Shown here: positions 1 to 8,311 of the stretch, piece by piece
Position numbering within the stretch: position 1 is the stretch's first letter
Layout of the letters: each line of letters opens with the position of its first letter
Assembly: GCA_013203185.1 (NCBI GenBank)
Contig: JABMOS010000006.1
Location: 1-49,633, forward strand
Direction of reading: 5' to 3'
Length of the DNA stretch: 49,633 bases
DNA from: Fidelibacterota bacterium
Lineage (GTDB): Bacteria > Fidelibacterota > UBA8477 > JABMPR01
Notes under the pieces: generated by a model
Told to the model about the DNA's origin: nothing
The model's database searches: none
Seen by the model: the letters and a program-made list of their open reading frames with translations, nothing else
Position numbers and translations under genes: made by a program

Positions 1-331
1 TATCTGGGAAATGCGAGTTGCCACCATCAATGATGATATCACCTGCCTCAAGGAATGGAATGACCTGTTCAATAAAGGCATCTACAGGACCACCAGCTTT
101 TACCATAATCATCACTTTTCTGGGACGTTCCAGTCCCTGGACAAAATCTTCGACACTATGATATCCATGAATATTTTTACCCTTGGCTCTGCCAGCTACA
201 AAATCATCTACTTTTGAGGTTGTTCTGTTGAAGCAGGCAACAGTAAAGCCTTTGCTTTCCATGTTGAGAATCAGATTCTCGCCCATGACAGCCAGGCCAA
301 CTACTCCGATATTTGCTTTTTCTTTTGACAC
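1..331 (-). CDS. gnd: 6-phosphogluconate dehydrogenase, decarboxylating (N-terminal part, cut by window edge)
   Basis: NADP-dependent oxidative decarboxylation of 6-phosphogluconate to ribulose-5-phosphate in the pentose phosphate pathway. Only about 110 N-terminal residues are visible. They show the Rossmann nucleotide-binding motif IGVVGLAVMGENL near residues 8-20, the FNRTTSK segment that recognises NADP phosphate, and GGNSHFPD at the visible end. I chose the GTG start at 331 because GGAG lies six bases upstream and it gives the usual MSK-x-x-IGVVG beginning. An in-frame ATG at 343 adds four residues but has no clear ribosome binding site. About 140 bases separate it from the uronate operon upstream, so it may be transcribed on its own. 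The family assignment is firm; a link to uronate use is only suggested by position. Confidence 0.9.
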   Translation of the reverse strand, partial: MSKEKANIGVVGLAVMGENLILNMESKGFTVACFNRTTSKVDDFVAGRAKGKNIHGYHSVEDFVQGLERPRKVMIMVKAGGPVDAFIEQVIPFLEAGDIIIDGGNSHFPD

Positions 332-396
332 AATAAACTCCATTAAATCTATCTGTTATTGTTCGTTAATTATCGTTTTTGATGTCTTTGTGAAGA

Positions 397-440
397 GGGA
401 AACGACAAAGCAATCTCGAAATGGAGATCGCCTCGTTCCC
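397..440. repeat. REP-like imperfect palindrome between the SDR gene and gnd
   Basis: GGGAAACGAC..GCAATCTC (397-417) is answered after a short gap by GAGATCGCCTCGTTCCC (424-440), forming a long imperfect hairpin. It resembles the dispersed bacterial palindromes that contain a GAAGCAATCTC-type core. There is no T-tract, so it is not an obvious rho-independent terminator. The rest of 344-481 holds no gene that I can support. Confidence 0.5.
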
Positions 441-481
441 GCTGGTTACTCGCGAGGACATCACAATTGCTGCAGTGGACA

Positions 482-1288
482 CTATACACCACCATAAGCG
501 GAGAAACCACCATCAACTGGCACCACGATGCCCGTCACGAATTTGGACGCATCTGAGACCAGCCAGACGGCTGTACCAATGAGATCATCAGGTTCACCAA
601 AACGTCCCTGTGGGGTATGCCTTAATATTTGATCACCCCGTGGGGTAAGTTCCCCGCTTTCCTTATCCGTCAGTAGAAATCGGTTCTGGTCGGTTAGGAA
701 AAACCCCGGTGCCACTGCATTCACTCTGATATTTGGTGAATATTCCTGGGCTATGTGAACAGCTAACCATTGGGTAAAATTGGAAACAGCCGCCTTGGCT
801 GCGGAATACGCAGGTATTCTTGTTAAAGGACGAAAGGCGTTCATTGAGCTAATATTGAGAATATTCCCCCGCTTTGCATTTACCATGTGCTTCCCGAACA
901 CTTGTGAAGGCAAAATGGTTCCAGTAAGGTTTAATCCTGAGACAAACTCCAGACTATCCTTAGGGATATCAAAAAATGGCATATCAGGACCTGTGGTAGC
1001 TTTGGGATGGTTACCCCCGGCGCCATTCACCAGGATATCAACGCCACCTAATCCAGAAATACATGCTGCCAGAGATGCATGAATACTATCAATCTCCAGG
1101 ACATTTATCTCAGCACCGATATGGTCAGCACCCAAATCTGCAGCCAGGGATTTTGCTCGGTCAAGAGCAAGGTCTAGAACGGCAATGCTTGCCCCTGCTG
1201 CAGCGAAACCTCGAGCCAAGGATGTACCTAGCACGCCAGCTCCACCCGTTATGGCAATTCGCTTGCCTCTTAAATCAAACATATTCAT
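482..1288 (-). CDS. SDR oxidoreductase, probable D-mannonate oxidoreductase (fructuronate reductase)
   Basis: A short-chain dehydrogenase of 268 residues. The dinucleotide-binding motif TGGAGVLG is at 14-21, NGAGG at 88-92, and the catalytic set is Ser147/148, Tyr161 and Lys165 (AYSAAK). The GGNHPKATT segment after the fourth strand is typical of the YjmF/UxuB-type SDR that interconverts D-fructuronate and D-mannonate. That fits UxaC in the same operon, which makes fructuronate from glucuronate. It is the last gene of the LacI-headed operon, 24 bases after dctM. A mannonate dehydratase (UxuA) would be needed next and is not in the window. Function is assigned by family signature and context; another sugar-acid substrate is possible. 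Confidence 0.75.
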   Translation of the reverse strand: MNMFDLRGKRIAITGGAGVLGTSLARGFAAAGASIAVLDLALDRAKSLAADLGADHIGAEINVLEIDSIHASLAACISGLGGVDILVNGAGGNHPKATTGPDMPFFDIPKDSLEFVSGLNLTGTILPSQVFGKHMVNAKRGNILNISSMNAFRPLTRIPAYSAAKAAVSNFTQWLAVHIAQEYSPNIRVNAVAPGFFLTDQNRFLLTDKESGELTPRGDQILRHTPQGRFGEPDDLIGTAVWLVSDASKFVTGIVVPVDGGFSAYGGV

Positions 1289-1312
1289 GTGAATAGATAT
1301 CCTTATCCTTGT

Positions 1313-2611
1313 TTACATATATCCAAATAATGTTGGTAAGGCCTCAGTTAACCAAGGGATATAGGTGATCAACATGAGAACAACGATCATTACAGCGTAA
1401 AAGGGCAATAGTGATTTGGCCAGATCTCCAATGGTGGTTTTCCCTATACCACATCCCACAAATAGTACCGTCCCAACAGGTGGGGTTGTCAAACCAATGC
1501 ACAGATTCAGAATCATCATAATGCCAAAGTGCAGAGGTGAAATGCCTAGTGTTGCCACAACGGGGAGAAATATTGGTGTGAAGATTAATACAGCTGGTGT
1601 CATATCCATGAAGGTTCCCACCACCAGCAGAATCAGATTGATGATAAGCAGAATAAGAAATTTGCTTTCTGTCATACTCACCAATGCATGACTAATACTC
1701 TGAGGGATATTTTCGTAGGAAAGAATCCAGGACATAGCCGAGGAAGCTCCAATCAATAGCATGACCATGGCTGTAATTTCTACAGTTTTCAAAAGTATCT
1801 CAGAAAGTTGGTTCACTTTGACTTCTTTATAGAAGACAACTGAAAGCAGAAGTGAATAGAGGACAGCAATGGCTGAGGCTTCTGTGGCAGTAAAGACTCC
1901 CCCTATGATTCCCCCAATGACAATTACGATCAGCATGAGACTGGGAATGGCATCCCCGAGTTTCTTGATGGCATAGATTAAGGTAGGTCTCTCCCCTTTG
2001 GGATATTTTCGAATTGTAGCAATAATCGCCGCCGCACCAATCAATCCTAGTCCCAATAATATTCCAGGGATATATCCTGCGATAAATAGTGCAGCAATGG
2101 AGACTCCCCCACTGGCCAGTGAATACACGATGAGAATATTGCTGGGAGGAATTAAAAGACCTGTGGTTGAGGCCGTGACAGTTAGAGCTGTATTAAAATT
2201 CTTGTCATATCCTTCTTTATTCATCACAGGAATCATAAAGCCCCCTATGGCCGTGGTGGCTGCTGCTGCAGATCCCGATATGGCACCGAAAAACATACAA
2301 GCCACCACATTCACATAGGCCAGACCACCGGGGAACATCCCAACCAATACTTTTGCAAAATCAATGAGGCGTCGGGCGATGCCACCTCGTCCCATGAGTT
2401 GACCCGACAAAATGAAAAATGGAATAGCCAGCAAAGCAAAGCTATCAATACCTGTGGCCATTCTCTGGGCAATGGTGGTGATAGCTGGTCCCACTGGGAT
2501 TGTAAACAGCATGGTAAACATGGTGGACAAGCCAATGCTGAATGCAATAGGCACATTGAAGGCCACTAAAATGACAAAACTGACGAGGAGGACTAAAATT
2601 GACATATCCAT
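1313..2611 (-). CDS. dctM: TRAP transporter large permease DctM
   Basis: Large membrane subunit of a tripartite ATP-independent periplasmic transporter, 432 residues with about twelve hydrophobic segments. It carries the conserved N-terminal pattern PIAFSIGLS, FALLAIPFFILSG and the helix-breaking GLLIPPSN and GLTTPPVG motifs of the DctM/SiaM family. It forms the ion-coupled channel with DctQ. Its ATG overlaps the dctQ stop codon in TAATG, so the two are translationally coupled. In this operon it probably brings uronates or unsaturated uronate oligomers into the cytoplasm; the exact ligand cannot be read from the sequence. Confidence 0.92.
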   Translation of the reverse strand: MDMSILVLLVSFVILVAFNVPIAFSIGLSTMFTMLFTIPVGPAITTIAQRMATGIDSFALLAIPFFILSGQLMGRGGIARRLIDFAKVLVGMFPGGLAYVNVVACMFFGAISGSAAAATTAIGGFMIPVMNKEGYDKNFNTALTVTASTTGLLIPPSNILIVYSLASGGVSIAALFIAGYIPGILLGLGLIGAAAIIATIRKYPKGERPTLIYAIKKLGDAIPSLMLIVIVIGGIIGGVFTATEASAIAVLYSLLLSVVFYKEVKVNQLSEILLKTVEITAMVMLLIGASSAMSWILSYENIPQSISHALVSMTESKFLILLIINLILLVVGTFMDMTPAVLIFTPIFLPVVATLGISPLHFGIMMILNLCIGLTTPPVGTVLFVGCGIGKTTIGDLAKSLLPFYAVMIVVLMLITYIPWLTEALPTLFGYM

Positions 2612-3105
2612 TAGTTCACCTCCTCAACCGGGCTTTGCCCTTTAAACGCGTCAAGAATGACATCCAGAGAGTAGATAATCATTATGCTACCACTCAAGGG
2701 CAGGACGGTATAGATGTAACCCATTTTTATACCCAAAGAGGCTGAGATCTGATTTAATGAGAATGTTAGTGCAACTAGCTTAATGCCACCGATGACAAGA
2801 ATCAGGGAGGAGAATAAAATGATTGCCAGATAAATGCCAATCATGAGCATATCTTTCTGTCGGCCATGTAATTTTGTTGTCATAATATCAATTCCCAGGT
2901 GGGCCCTTGTCCGCAAGGCATAGGCACCTCCCAGAACACCGATCCAGATCAAAAGAAAGCGGGCAAGTTCCTCAGTATATGAACTCGGGGTTGTCATGAG
3001 AAACCGGGTCACTACCTGCCAGGTAACCACCACAACAATAGTGCCCATGAGAAAAACTAAAAATTTTGATAGTAACTTGTCGATGAGTGCTGTCAGAGAT
3101 TTCAT
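2611..3105 (-). CDS. dctQ: TRAP transporter small permease DctQ
   Basis: Small membrane subunit of the TRAP transporter, 164 residues with four hydrophobic segments. It shows the family pattern in which the first helix is followed by TWQVVTRFLM and then ELARFLLIWIGVLGGAYALRT. It sits between dctP and dctM, overlapping the 3' end of dctP by four bases and dctM by one base, which indicates co-translation of the complex. It has the usual length for the family and no sign of damage. Confidence 0.9.
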   Translation of the reverse strand: MKSLTALIDKLLSKFLVFLMGTIVVVVTWQVVTRFLMTTPSSYTEELARFLLIWIGVLGGAYALRTRAHLGIDIMTTKLHGRQKDMLMIGIYLAIILFSSLILVIGGIKLVALTFSLNQISASLGIKMGYIYTVLPLSGSIMIIYSLDVILDAFKGQSPVEEVN

Positions 3106-4115
3106 ATGGTAATATCCTTAACAGTTTCGATAGCATCTATTTGCTGGATGAGTTCATAAATAGGTGACCCTTTATAACTCTCATGCATTTCCTTTACTGA
3201 TTCCTGGAAGGGTAATTTTTCAGGATAGATCACCTCTACCCCAGCCTCAATAACTGCAGTAAGGGCATTATCAGTAGATTCTTTCCAGAGCTTGCGCTGA
3301 TAAGTCACAGATTCATCGACTGATTCCTGCAACCATTGTTGCTCTTGACTGGTAAGACCATTCCATACAACAGTTGAGATCAATAAGACATCTGGAACAG
3401 ATGTATGTTCATCCAGAGAATAGAATTTGCAGACTTCATAGTGTTTGGAAAGGTAGAAACTGGGTGGATTATTTTCTGCGCCATCAACAACCCCTTGTTG
3501 GAGGGCAGTATATAGCTCGCCCCAGCTAATTGGCGTTGCTGATCCACCTAGTGCCTGGACCATTTGGACAGCTGTCTGACTCTTCATGACCCGGATCTTT
3601 AGGCCAGTTAGATCGGCAGGAGATTGGATGGGATTTTCCTTGGTATAAAAACTGCGACTACCAGCATCATAATAGGCTAAACCCCGAAGTCTAAAATCCT
3701 GACCAGCTAGCAGGATATCTTTACCGATCTGTCCTGTTAATATCTGCCATAAATGATCTTCACTACGGAATACGTAAGGAATGCTGAACAGCTTCATTTC
3801 CGGGACAAAGGATTCCATGGGGCTGGCAGAAACTTTTGTCATGGCCAAACTACCTATCTGCAGCAATTCAATAAGCTCACGTTCACCACCCAATTGACCC
3901 GAAGGATAAATATCCATCTGCATTTGACCCTCAGACTTTTCTGAGAGTCGCTGAGACATAAAAACCATGGCCTGATGCACAGGATGACTGGGATCCAGAC
4001 CATGGGCAAGCTTGATGATGGTTTTATCATGACGAACCGAGCATGAGGAAAACAACAAGAAAACTGAAATAAAAATGAATGGTATACCCAGTTTGGACAT
4101 AAGAGAATCTTTCAT
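3102..4115 (-). CDS. dctP: TRAP transporter substrate-binding lipoprotein DctP
   Basis: Periplasmic solute receptor of the TRAP system. I start it at the ATG at 4115, one base after the uxaC stop, giving 337 residues; an upstream in-frame extension lies inside uxaC and is not needed. The N terminus has a hydrophobic signal ending in the lipobox LFSSC (Cys25), so it is probably a lipoprotein, a common arrangement in the FCB group. Family landmarks include GLKIRVM with the ligand-carboxylate arginine, and GVVDGAENNP. Members of this family bind sugar acids, which fits the uronate setting; the ligand is inferred. Confidence 0.9.
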   Translation of the reverse strand: MKDSLMSKLGIPFIFISVFLLFSSCSVRHDKTIIKLAHGLDPSHPVHQAMVFMSQRLSEKSEGQMQMDIYPSGQLGGERELIELLQIGSLAMTKVSASPMESFVPEMKLFSIPYVFRSEDHLWQILTGQIGKDILLAGQDFRLRGLAYYDAGSRSFYTKENPIQSPADLTGLKIRVMKSQTAVQMVQALGGSATPISWGELYTALQQGVVDGAENNPPSFYLSKHYEVCKFYSLDEHTSVPDVLLISTVVWNGLTSQEQQWLQESVDESVTYQRKLWKESTDNALTAVIEAGVEVIYPEKLPFQESVKEMHESYKGSPIYELIQQIDAIETVKDITI

Positions 4116-4116
4116 C

Positions 4117-5529
4117 TTAGAGGTTGTAGGCCGATTTTGCCAGATCATAGGCCAGTGCCTGGCTCATTTCCCTTGCCGTAGCGATTTCAATTCGATGTGT
4201 AGCAACCAGGCCGGCCAGATAATTTGAGTCAACACGACGACTCAGATCATGCCGAGCCGGAATGGAAAGCAGGGCACGCGTGTCATCATTAAAGCCTACC
4301 GTATTGTAGATAGAAGCAGTTTCAGTAGTCATTTGACGAAAACGGGTCATCCCTTCTATACTATCATTAAACCACCAGGCGGGTCCCAATTTGAGAGCCG
4401 GATAGTGTCCTGCCAGGGGAGCCAGCTCACGACTATAATTGGTTTCATCCAGGGTGAAGATGATGAGGTTGAATCTTGTGTCATTACCAAATTCATTCAA
4501 TAAGGCGTATAAATTATGGGTGTATTCAGTCTGAATTGGAATATCAGCACCTTTGTCAGTGCCATATTGATGGAACACCTGGCTATTATGATTTCTAAAA
4601 ACTCCGGGATGAATCTGCATGACCAGGCCATCCTCAGTACTCATGCGGGCCATTTCCATGAGCATATGAGCACTAAAACTGTGATCATCACCTGGATTGA
4701 GCTTTCCGGAAAGGGCACTCTGATACATATCATTCGCTGACTCACGACTTAACCTGTTGGTATAGGGACTTGTTACACCGTGATCGGTAGCAGTTGCACC
4801 CATAGATTTGAAATAGGCACGTCTCTGTTCCAAAGCGGAAATATATTTGGGAAATGAAGTTAACTCATACCCTACCAGTTCCCCTAGCACATGGATATTC
4901 TGAGCCCAATCTGAATGGGCCAAATTGGTCACTGCATCGGGACGAAATGTGGGTATAACCCGCCCCTTCCAATCTGAATCACGAATAACCTGATGGTGCG
5001 CCAATGAATGAGTCGCATCATCTGTGGTGGCTATTACCTCAATTTTGAAGCGGTCTAATATGTTCCTGGGCAGGAATTCCGGGGTTTTTAACGCCTGGTC
5101 GATGGCTGTATAAATAGAATTACCAGATTTCGCATTCAGAGCTTCAGGAATATCAAATATCTCGTGAAGCACATGATCGAACCAATTGGCAACAGGGGTA
5201 CCAGCGAAGAGGTAATAGTTCTCAGCGAACAATCCCCAGACTTTTTCAGGATCCGGTTCTCCAAATTTGCCATCCAGACTATTGATACCAAGCTTCTCCA
5301 GCGACACACCCTGGGAATACAACATACGAAAAATGTAGTGATCAGGTATGATGAGCAGTTTTGCAGGATCAGGAAAGGGCTCATTCTCAGCAAACCAGGC
5401 AGGATCAGTATGCCCATGAGGTGATAAAATGGGCAATTCTTTCACTCCAGCATATAGCTCGCTGGCTATCCGCCGAATAGCAGGATCTGAATCAAAGTAA
5501 CGCACTGGATCTAATCCAATTGGAGTCAT
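4117..5529 (-). CDS. uxaC: glucuronate isomerase
   Basis: Isomerises D-glucuronate to D-fructuronate (and galacturonate to tagaturonate) in the cytoplasm. I choose the ATG at 5529, giving 470 residues, the same length as the E. coli enzyme. A longer frame runs back into kduD but adds an unrelated tail. The metal-binding HGH motif is at residues 38-40 (LSPHGHTDPAWF), followed by PDHYIFRMLYSQG, and the C-terminal half keeps the family pattern. It starts one base after the kduD stop (TAA-G-ATG), the same tight spacing as at dctP. The product would be reduced by the SDR at 482-1288. Confidence 0.95.
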   Translation of the reverse strand: MTPIGLDPVRYFDSDPAIRRIASELYAGVKELPILSPHGHTDPAWFAENEPFPDPAKLLIIPDHYIFRMLYSQGVSLEKLGINSLDGKFGEPDPEKVWGLFAENYYLFAGTPVANWFDHVLHEIFDIPEALNAKSGNSIYTAIDQALKTPEFLPRNILDRFKIEVIATTDDATHSLAHHQVIRDSDWKGRVIPTFRPDAVTNLAHSDWAQNIHVLGELVGYELTSFPKYISALEQRRAYFKSMGATATDHGVTSPYTNRLSRESANDMYQSALSGKLNPGDDHSFSAHMLMEMARMSTEDGLVMQIHPGVFRNHNSQVFHQYGTDKGADIPIQTEYTHNLYALLNEFGNDTRFNLIIFTLDETNYSRELAPLAGHYPALKLGPAWWFNDSIEGMTRFRQMTTETASIYNTVGFNDDTRALLSIPARHDLSRRVDSNYLAGLVATHRIEIATAREMSQALAYDLAKSAYNL

Positions 5530-5530
5530 C

Positions 5531-6292
5531 TTATCGACCCATCCATCCACCGTCAACCAACACCGTAGTTCCATTGATATAGTCTGAAGCTGGAGAACTG
5601 AGGAATACGACAGTACCGGCAATATCCTCGGGTTTCCCCCACCTACCAGCTGGTATGCGTTCCAGAATAGCCTTGTTCCGCTCAGGATCAGCCTGGAGAG
5701 CAGCAGTATTGTCCGTGGCGATATATCCTGGGGCTACAGCGTTCACATTCACCCCTCGACCTGCCCACTCGTTAGCCAATGCCATAGTGAGGGTTTTAAT
5801 ACCGCCTTTACTAGCTGCATATCCGGGAACTGTGATACCCCCCTGGAAGGAGAGCAAGGAAGCAATAAATACAATTTTACCTTGCCCGCGATTCAACATA
5901 CCCTTACCGATTTCCCGACTCAGAATGAACTGAGATCTGAGATTCACGTCAAGTACTTCATCCCAGTACTCATCGCTATGCTCTGCGGCTGGTTTGCGAC
6001 GTATGGTTCCTGCATTGTTTACCAGAATATTAATCTCGTGACTGGACCTTTCCAAAGTCGAGGTAAATTCGCTAACTGCCTGTCTGTCAGAGAGATCACA
6101 GGTGTAGCCTATGAACTTTCGATCTGCATCTGCGCAACATTGTTCCAGAGCCTCAAACTGCCCAGAGCGGGAAACTGCAATTATATCGGCACCGGCTGCA
6201 ACAAGCCCTTTTCCAATGGCTAATCCAATCCCGCGACTCGCTCCCGTTACCAGTGCAGTTTTTCCCTGCAGAGAAAATATATCCTGTTTCAT
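5531..6292 (-). CDS. kduD: 2-dehydro-3-deoxy-D-gluconate (KDG) 5-dehydrogenase, KduD-type SDR
   Basis: A short-chain dehydrogenase of 253 residues that reduces the keto sugar made by KduI to 2-keto-3-deoxygluconate. TGASRGIG lies at 16-23, NNAG in the middle, and the active Tyr and Lys in PGYAASK, followed by the KduD-like NVNAVAPGYIATDNT and DGGWMGR C terminus. It lies two bases after kduI, the classic kduID pairing known from pectin catabolism. Family and neighbours agree, so function is confident. Confidence 0.92.
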   Translation of the reverse strand: MKQDIFSLQGKTALVTGASRGIGLAIGKGLVAAGADIIAVSRSGQFEALEQCCADADRKFIGYTCDLSDRQAVSEFTSTLERSSHEINILVNNAGTIRRKPAAEHSDEYWDEVLDVNLRSQFILSREIGKGMLNRGQGKIVFIASLLSFQGGITVPGYAASKGGIKTLTMALANEWAGRGVNVNAVAPGYIATDNTAALQADPERNKAILERIPAGRWGKPEDIAGTVVFLSSPASDYINGTTVLVDGGWMGR

Positions 6293-6294
6293 GC

Positions 6295-7128
6295 TTACCT
6301 CAGCGTTTCCATATCGATAAAATCCATATCAGTAAAAGCCTGGTTTTCACCGCCCATGCCCCAGATGAAGGTGTAATTGCTGGTACCAGCGGCGGAGTGC
6401 ATGGACCAGCTGGGACTGATCACGGCCTGTTTGTTCTTCATGGTCAAGGTTCGAATCTCGTCAGGTTTTCCCATGAGGTGAAACACACGCTGATCTTGTT
6501 CCAGGTCATAGTACATATAGATTTCCATTCGTCGGGGATGGAGATGGGGTGGCATTGTGTTCCATACCTGACCAGAACCGAGAGAGGTGATCCCCATAAC
6601 TATCTGACAGGTATCCAGTGCTCCTGGATGAATGAGTTTGGTGATGCGGCGCATATTGGCGGATCCTGCCTGACCCAGCTCCTCAACTTCTCCCTCACTG
6701 TTCTTGATCAATTTTGTAGGATAGGCTGCATGGGCAGGAAAGCTGAGGAGGTAGTATTCTGCTGGTGCTGAGCTGTCATCACTAGAAAACTTAATATCTA
6801 CCGATCCTTTCCCAATGTAGAGCGCATCACCATGTTCCAGCTTGAAGGATTCTCCATCGACCTCGATGGTCCCTGTTGAACCAACATTTATAGCACCCAC
6901 TTCCCGCCTTTCTGCAAAAATCTCCGTAGCCATCTCCTGAATGCTACCCTTAAGGATCAGTGGGGTTTCCAATGGAACAGCTGATCCCACAATAGCTCTG
7001 TCTACATCAGCGTATAGCAGCTTTAGTTCTCCGGGTAAGAACAAGCCCTCAACAAGAAAGTTTTCCCGCATCTCAGCAGTATTCATGCGTTGGTAGGCTT
7101 TGTCATTAGGTAGATATCTGGTTTCCAT
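6295..7128 (-). CDS. kduI: 5-dehydro-4-deoxy-D-glucuronate isomerase
   Basis: A cupin-fold zinc enzyme of 277 residues, within one residue of the E. coli protein. It isomerises the keto acid derived from unsaturated uronate, the substrate for KduD. The zinc site is visible as the HLHPRRME motif (two histidines and a glutamate) with a later histidine in SWSMHSAAG. It is followed directly by kduD. Its presence beside GH105 shows that unsaturated uronates released by lyases are expected in the cell. Confidence 0.95.
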   Translation of the reverse strand: METRYLPNDKAYQRMNTAEMRENFLVEGLFLPGELKLLYADVDRAIVGSAVPLETPLILKGSIQEMATEIFAERREVGAINVGSTGTIEVDGESFKLEHGDALYIGKGSVDIKFSSDDSSAPAEYYLLSFPAHAAYPTKLIKNSEGEVEELGQAGSANMRRITKLIHPGALDTCQIVMGITSLGSGQVWNTMPPHLHPRRMEIYMYYDLEQDQRVFHLMGKPDEIRTLTMKNKQAVISPSWSMHSAAGTSNYTFIWGMGGENQAFTDMDFIDMETLR

Positions 7129-7150
7129 AATTACTCCATTATATGTTTAA

Positions 7151-8302
7151 TCAATGCTTCTTAATTGTTACTTGGAAAGGATTCTTCAGGCTTGCCTGGT
7201 AAGCCATCACAAGATTTTTCCAATCGTGTTCACTATTTATCCAGGGGCCCTTAGTCCAAGCTGCGCCTGCGTCATAGTTTAGCGAGCCATCACTTGAGAT
7301 AGAATGGGTCATCAAGTATTGATCCCCATACTTCTTAATGGACTCATTCCCGAACACCGCACTACGGATCACAGCCGTTCCCACTTCCCCATTATTACCC
7401 TTAAACCCTTCATACATGATCATGTAATCATCTAAACTATCGAGACTTACAGGAATTGGGGAAAGTGCGGGATGGGCAAGTAGACCAGATACAAACTTTG
7501 CTGAATCTGGAAGAGCACGGGAAAGTTTGAGGTGGCTGGATATGCTGTTGAAATGTTGTCCGGCATCTAATGTGATACGCTTGGTTTCTTCAATTTGGAT
7601 AGAATCAGGACCCCATATTGCGTAGTCTAATTCGAAAACAAAACGAAGTGGTCCTTGAGCCAATATGCGCTGGTCAGTGAAATTCTTTGATGCGAAAAGC
7701 GTATCGCCAACCAGCAATCCAAGTCCCCCTGCACCCAGGGTAGGACCAACCTTATAAAAATCAGCCCCTTCACCATGATCCTTATGATAATCTTCCAGTG
7801 CATACCATTTATCGATGATCAGCTTGTCTACGCTTTTGACCCATACATCCACCCCACTGCTGATTTCACCAGTGGCTTCCAAGGCTGGACCATACATCCT
7901 GAAGGCAATTCGGTCGTTCTCCCAGGCGAAATCATCCTTACGTTCAGGAACAAATCGACCAAATACTTTGGGGTTAACATTAGCCGGTGTGGATTGGGTA
8001 TTCTCGACTTGAAGCATACAAGTTTCCAGAGGGTCCATAACTACCTGAACGAGGATTGCTTCCCATGTTTGATCGAGATCCAAATCAAGAAATTGGGTTG
8101 GGAGCAAAGTGTCCCCCCTGGGATCCATTACTCTTATGGGAAGGTCGCAATCAAGCTTGTCCAAGAGTTCATTCCGCTCCAGGGTGATGAGCTCACTCCT
8201 TTTAACCTCCAAAGGATTATACACCTCCACAGACACGCCAATAGAGCTGCAGTTGGCGAGGAGAAGGGAAAACAGACTGAGAATAAGTGTATTTCTAAGC
8301 AT
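7151..8302 (-). CDS. DUF4861-family lipoprotein
   Basis: A protein of 383 residues with a signal peptide ending in the lipobox LLANC (Cys18), so probably anchored in the periplasm or at the outer membrane. The body matches my recollection of the DUF4861 family: the VYNP start, the GADFYKVGPTLGAGGLGLL segment, the GPLRFVFELDY strand and an AWTKGPWI-S end. The family is common in loci for pectin, ulvan and other uronic-acid glycans, but I know of no secure activity. It lies between an alginate-lyase-family gene and kduI. A role in trimming uronate oligomers is a guess from context. Confidence 0.75.
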   Translation of the reverse strand: MLRNTLILSLFSLLLANCSSIGVSVEVYNPLEVKRSELITLERNELLDKLDCDLPIRVMDPRGDTLLPTQFLDLDLDQTWEAILVQVVMDPLETCMLQVENTQSTPANVNPKVFGRFVPERKDDFAWENDRIAFRMYGPALEATGEISSGVDVWVKSVDKLIIDKWYALEDYHKDHGEGADFYKVGPTLGAGGLGLLVGDTLFASKNFTDQRILAQGPLRFVFELDYAIWGPDSIQIEETKRITLDAGQHFNSISSHLKLSRALPDSAKFVSGLLAHPALSPIPVSLDSLDDYMIMYEGFKGNNGEVGTAVIRSAVFGNESIKKYGDQYLMTHSISSDGSLNYDAGAAWTKGPWINSEHDWKNLVMAYQASLKNPFQVTIKKH

Positions 8303-8311
8303 GGCTATGCG

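Noticed and set aside
11-497. Plus-strand open frames at the left edge
   Set aside because: They lie opposite the start of gnd, whose minus-strand translation is a clear 6-phosphogluconate dehydrogenase.
1670-1677. TGTCATAC inside dctM
   Set aside because: It lies within conserved coding sequence and lacks the ATAAT flank; one or two chance matches to eight bases are expected in a window this size.
5530-5622. N-terminal extension of uxaC into kduD
   Set aside because: The extension matches nothing in the family; the ATG at 5529 gives exactly the known enzyme length and follows the kduD stop by one base.
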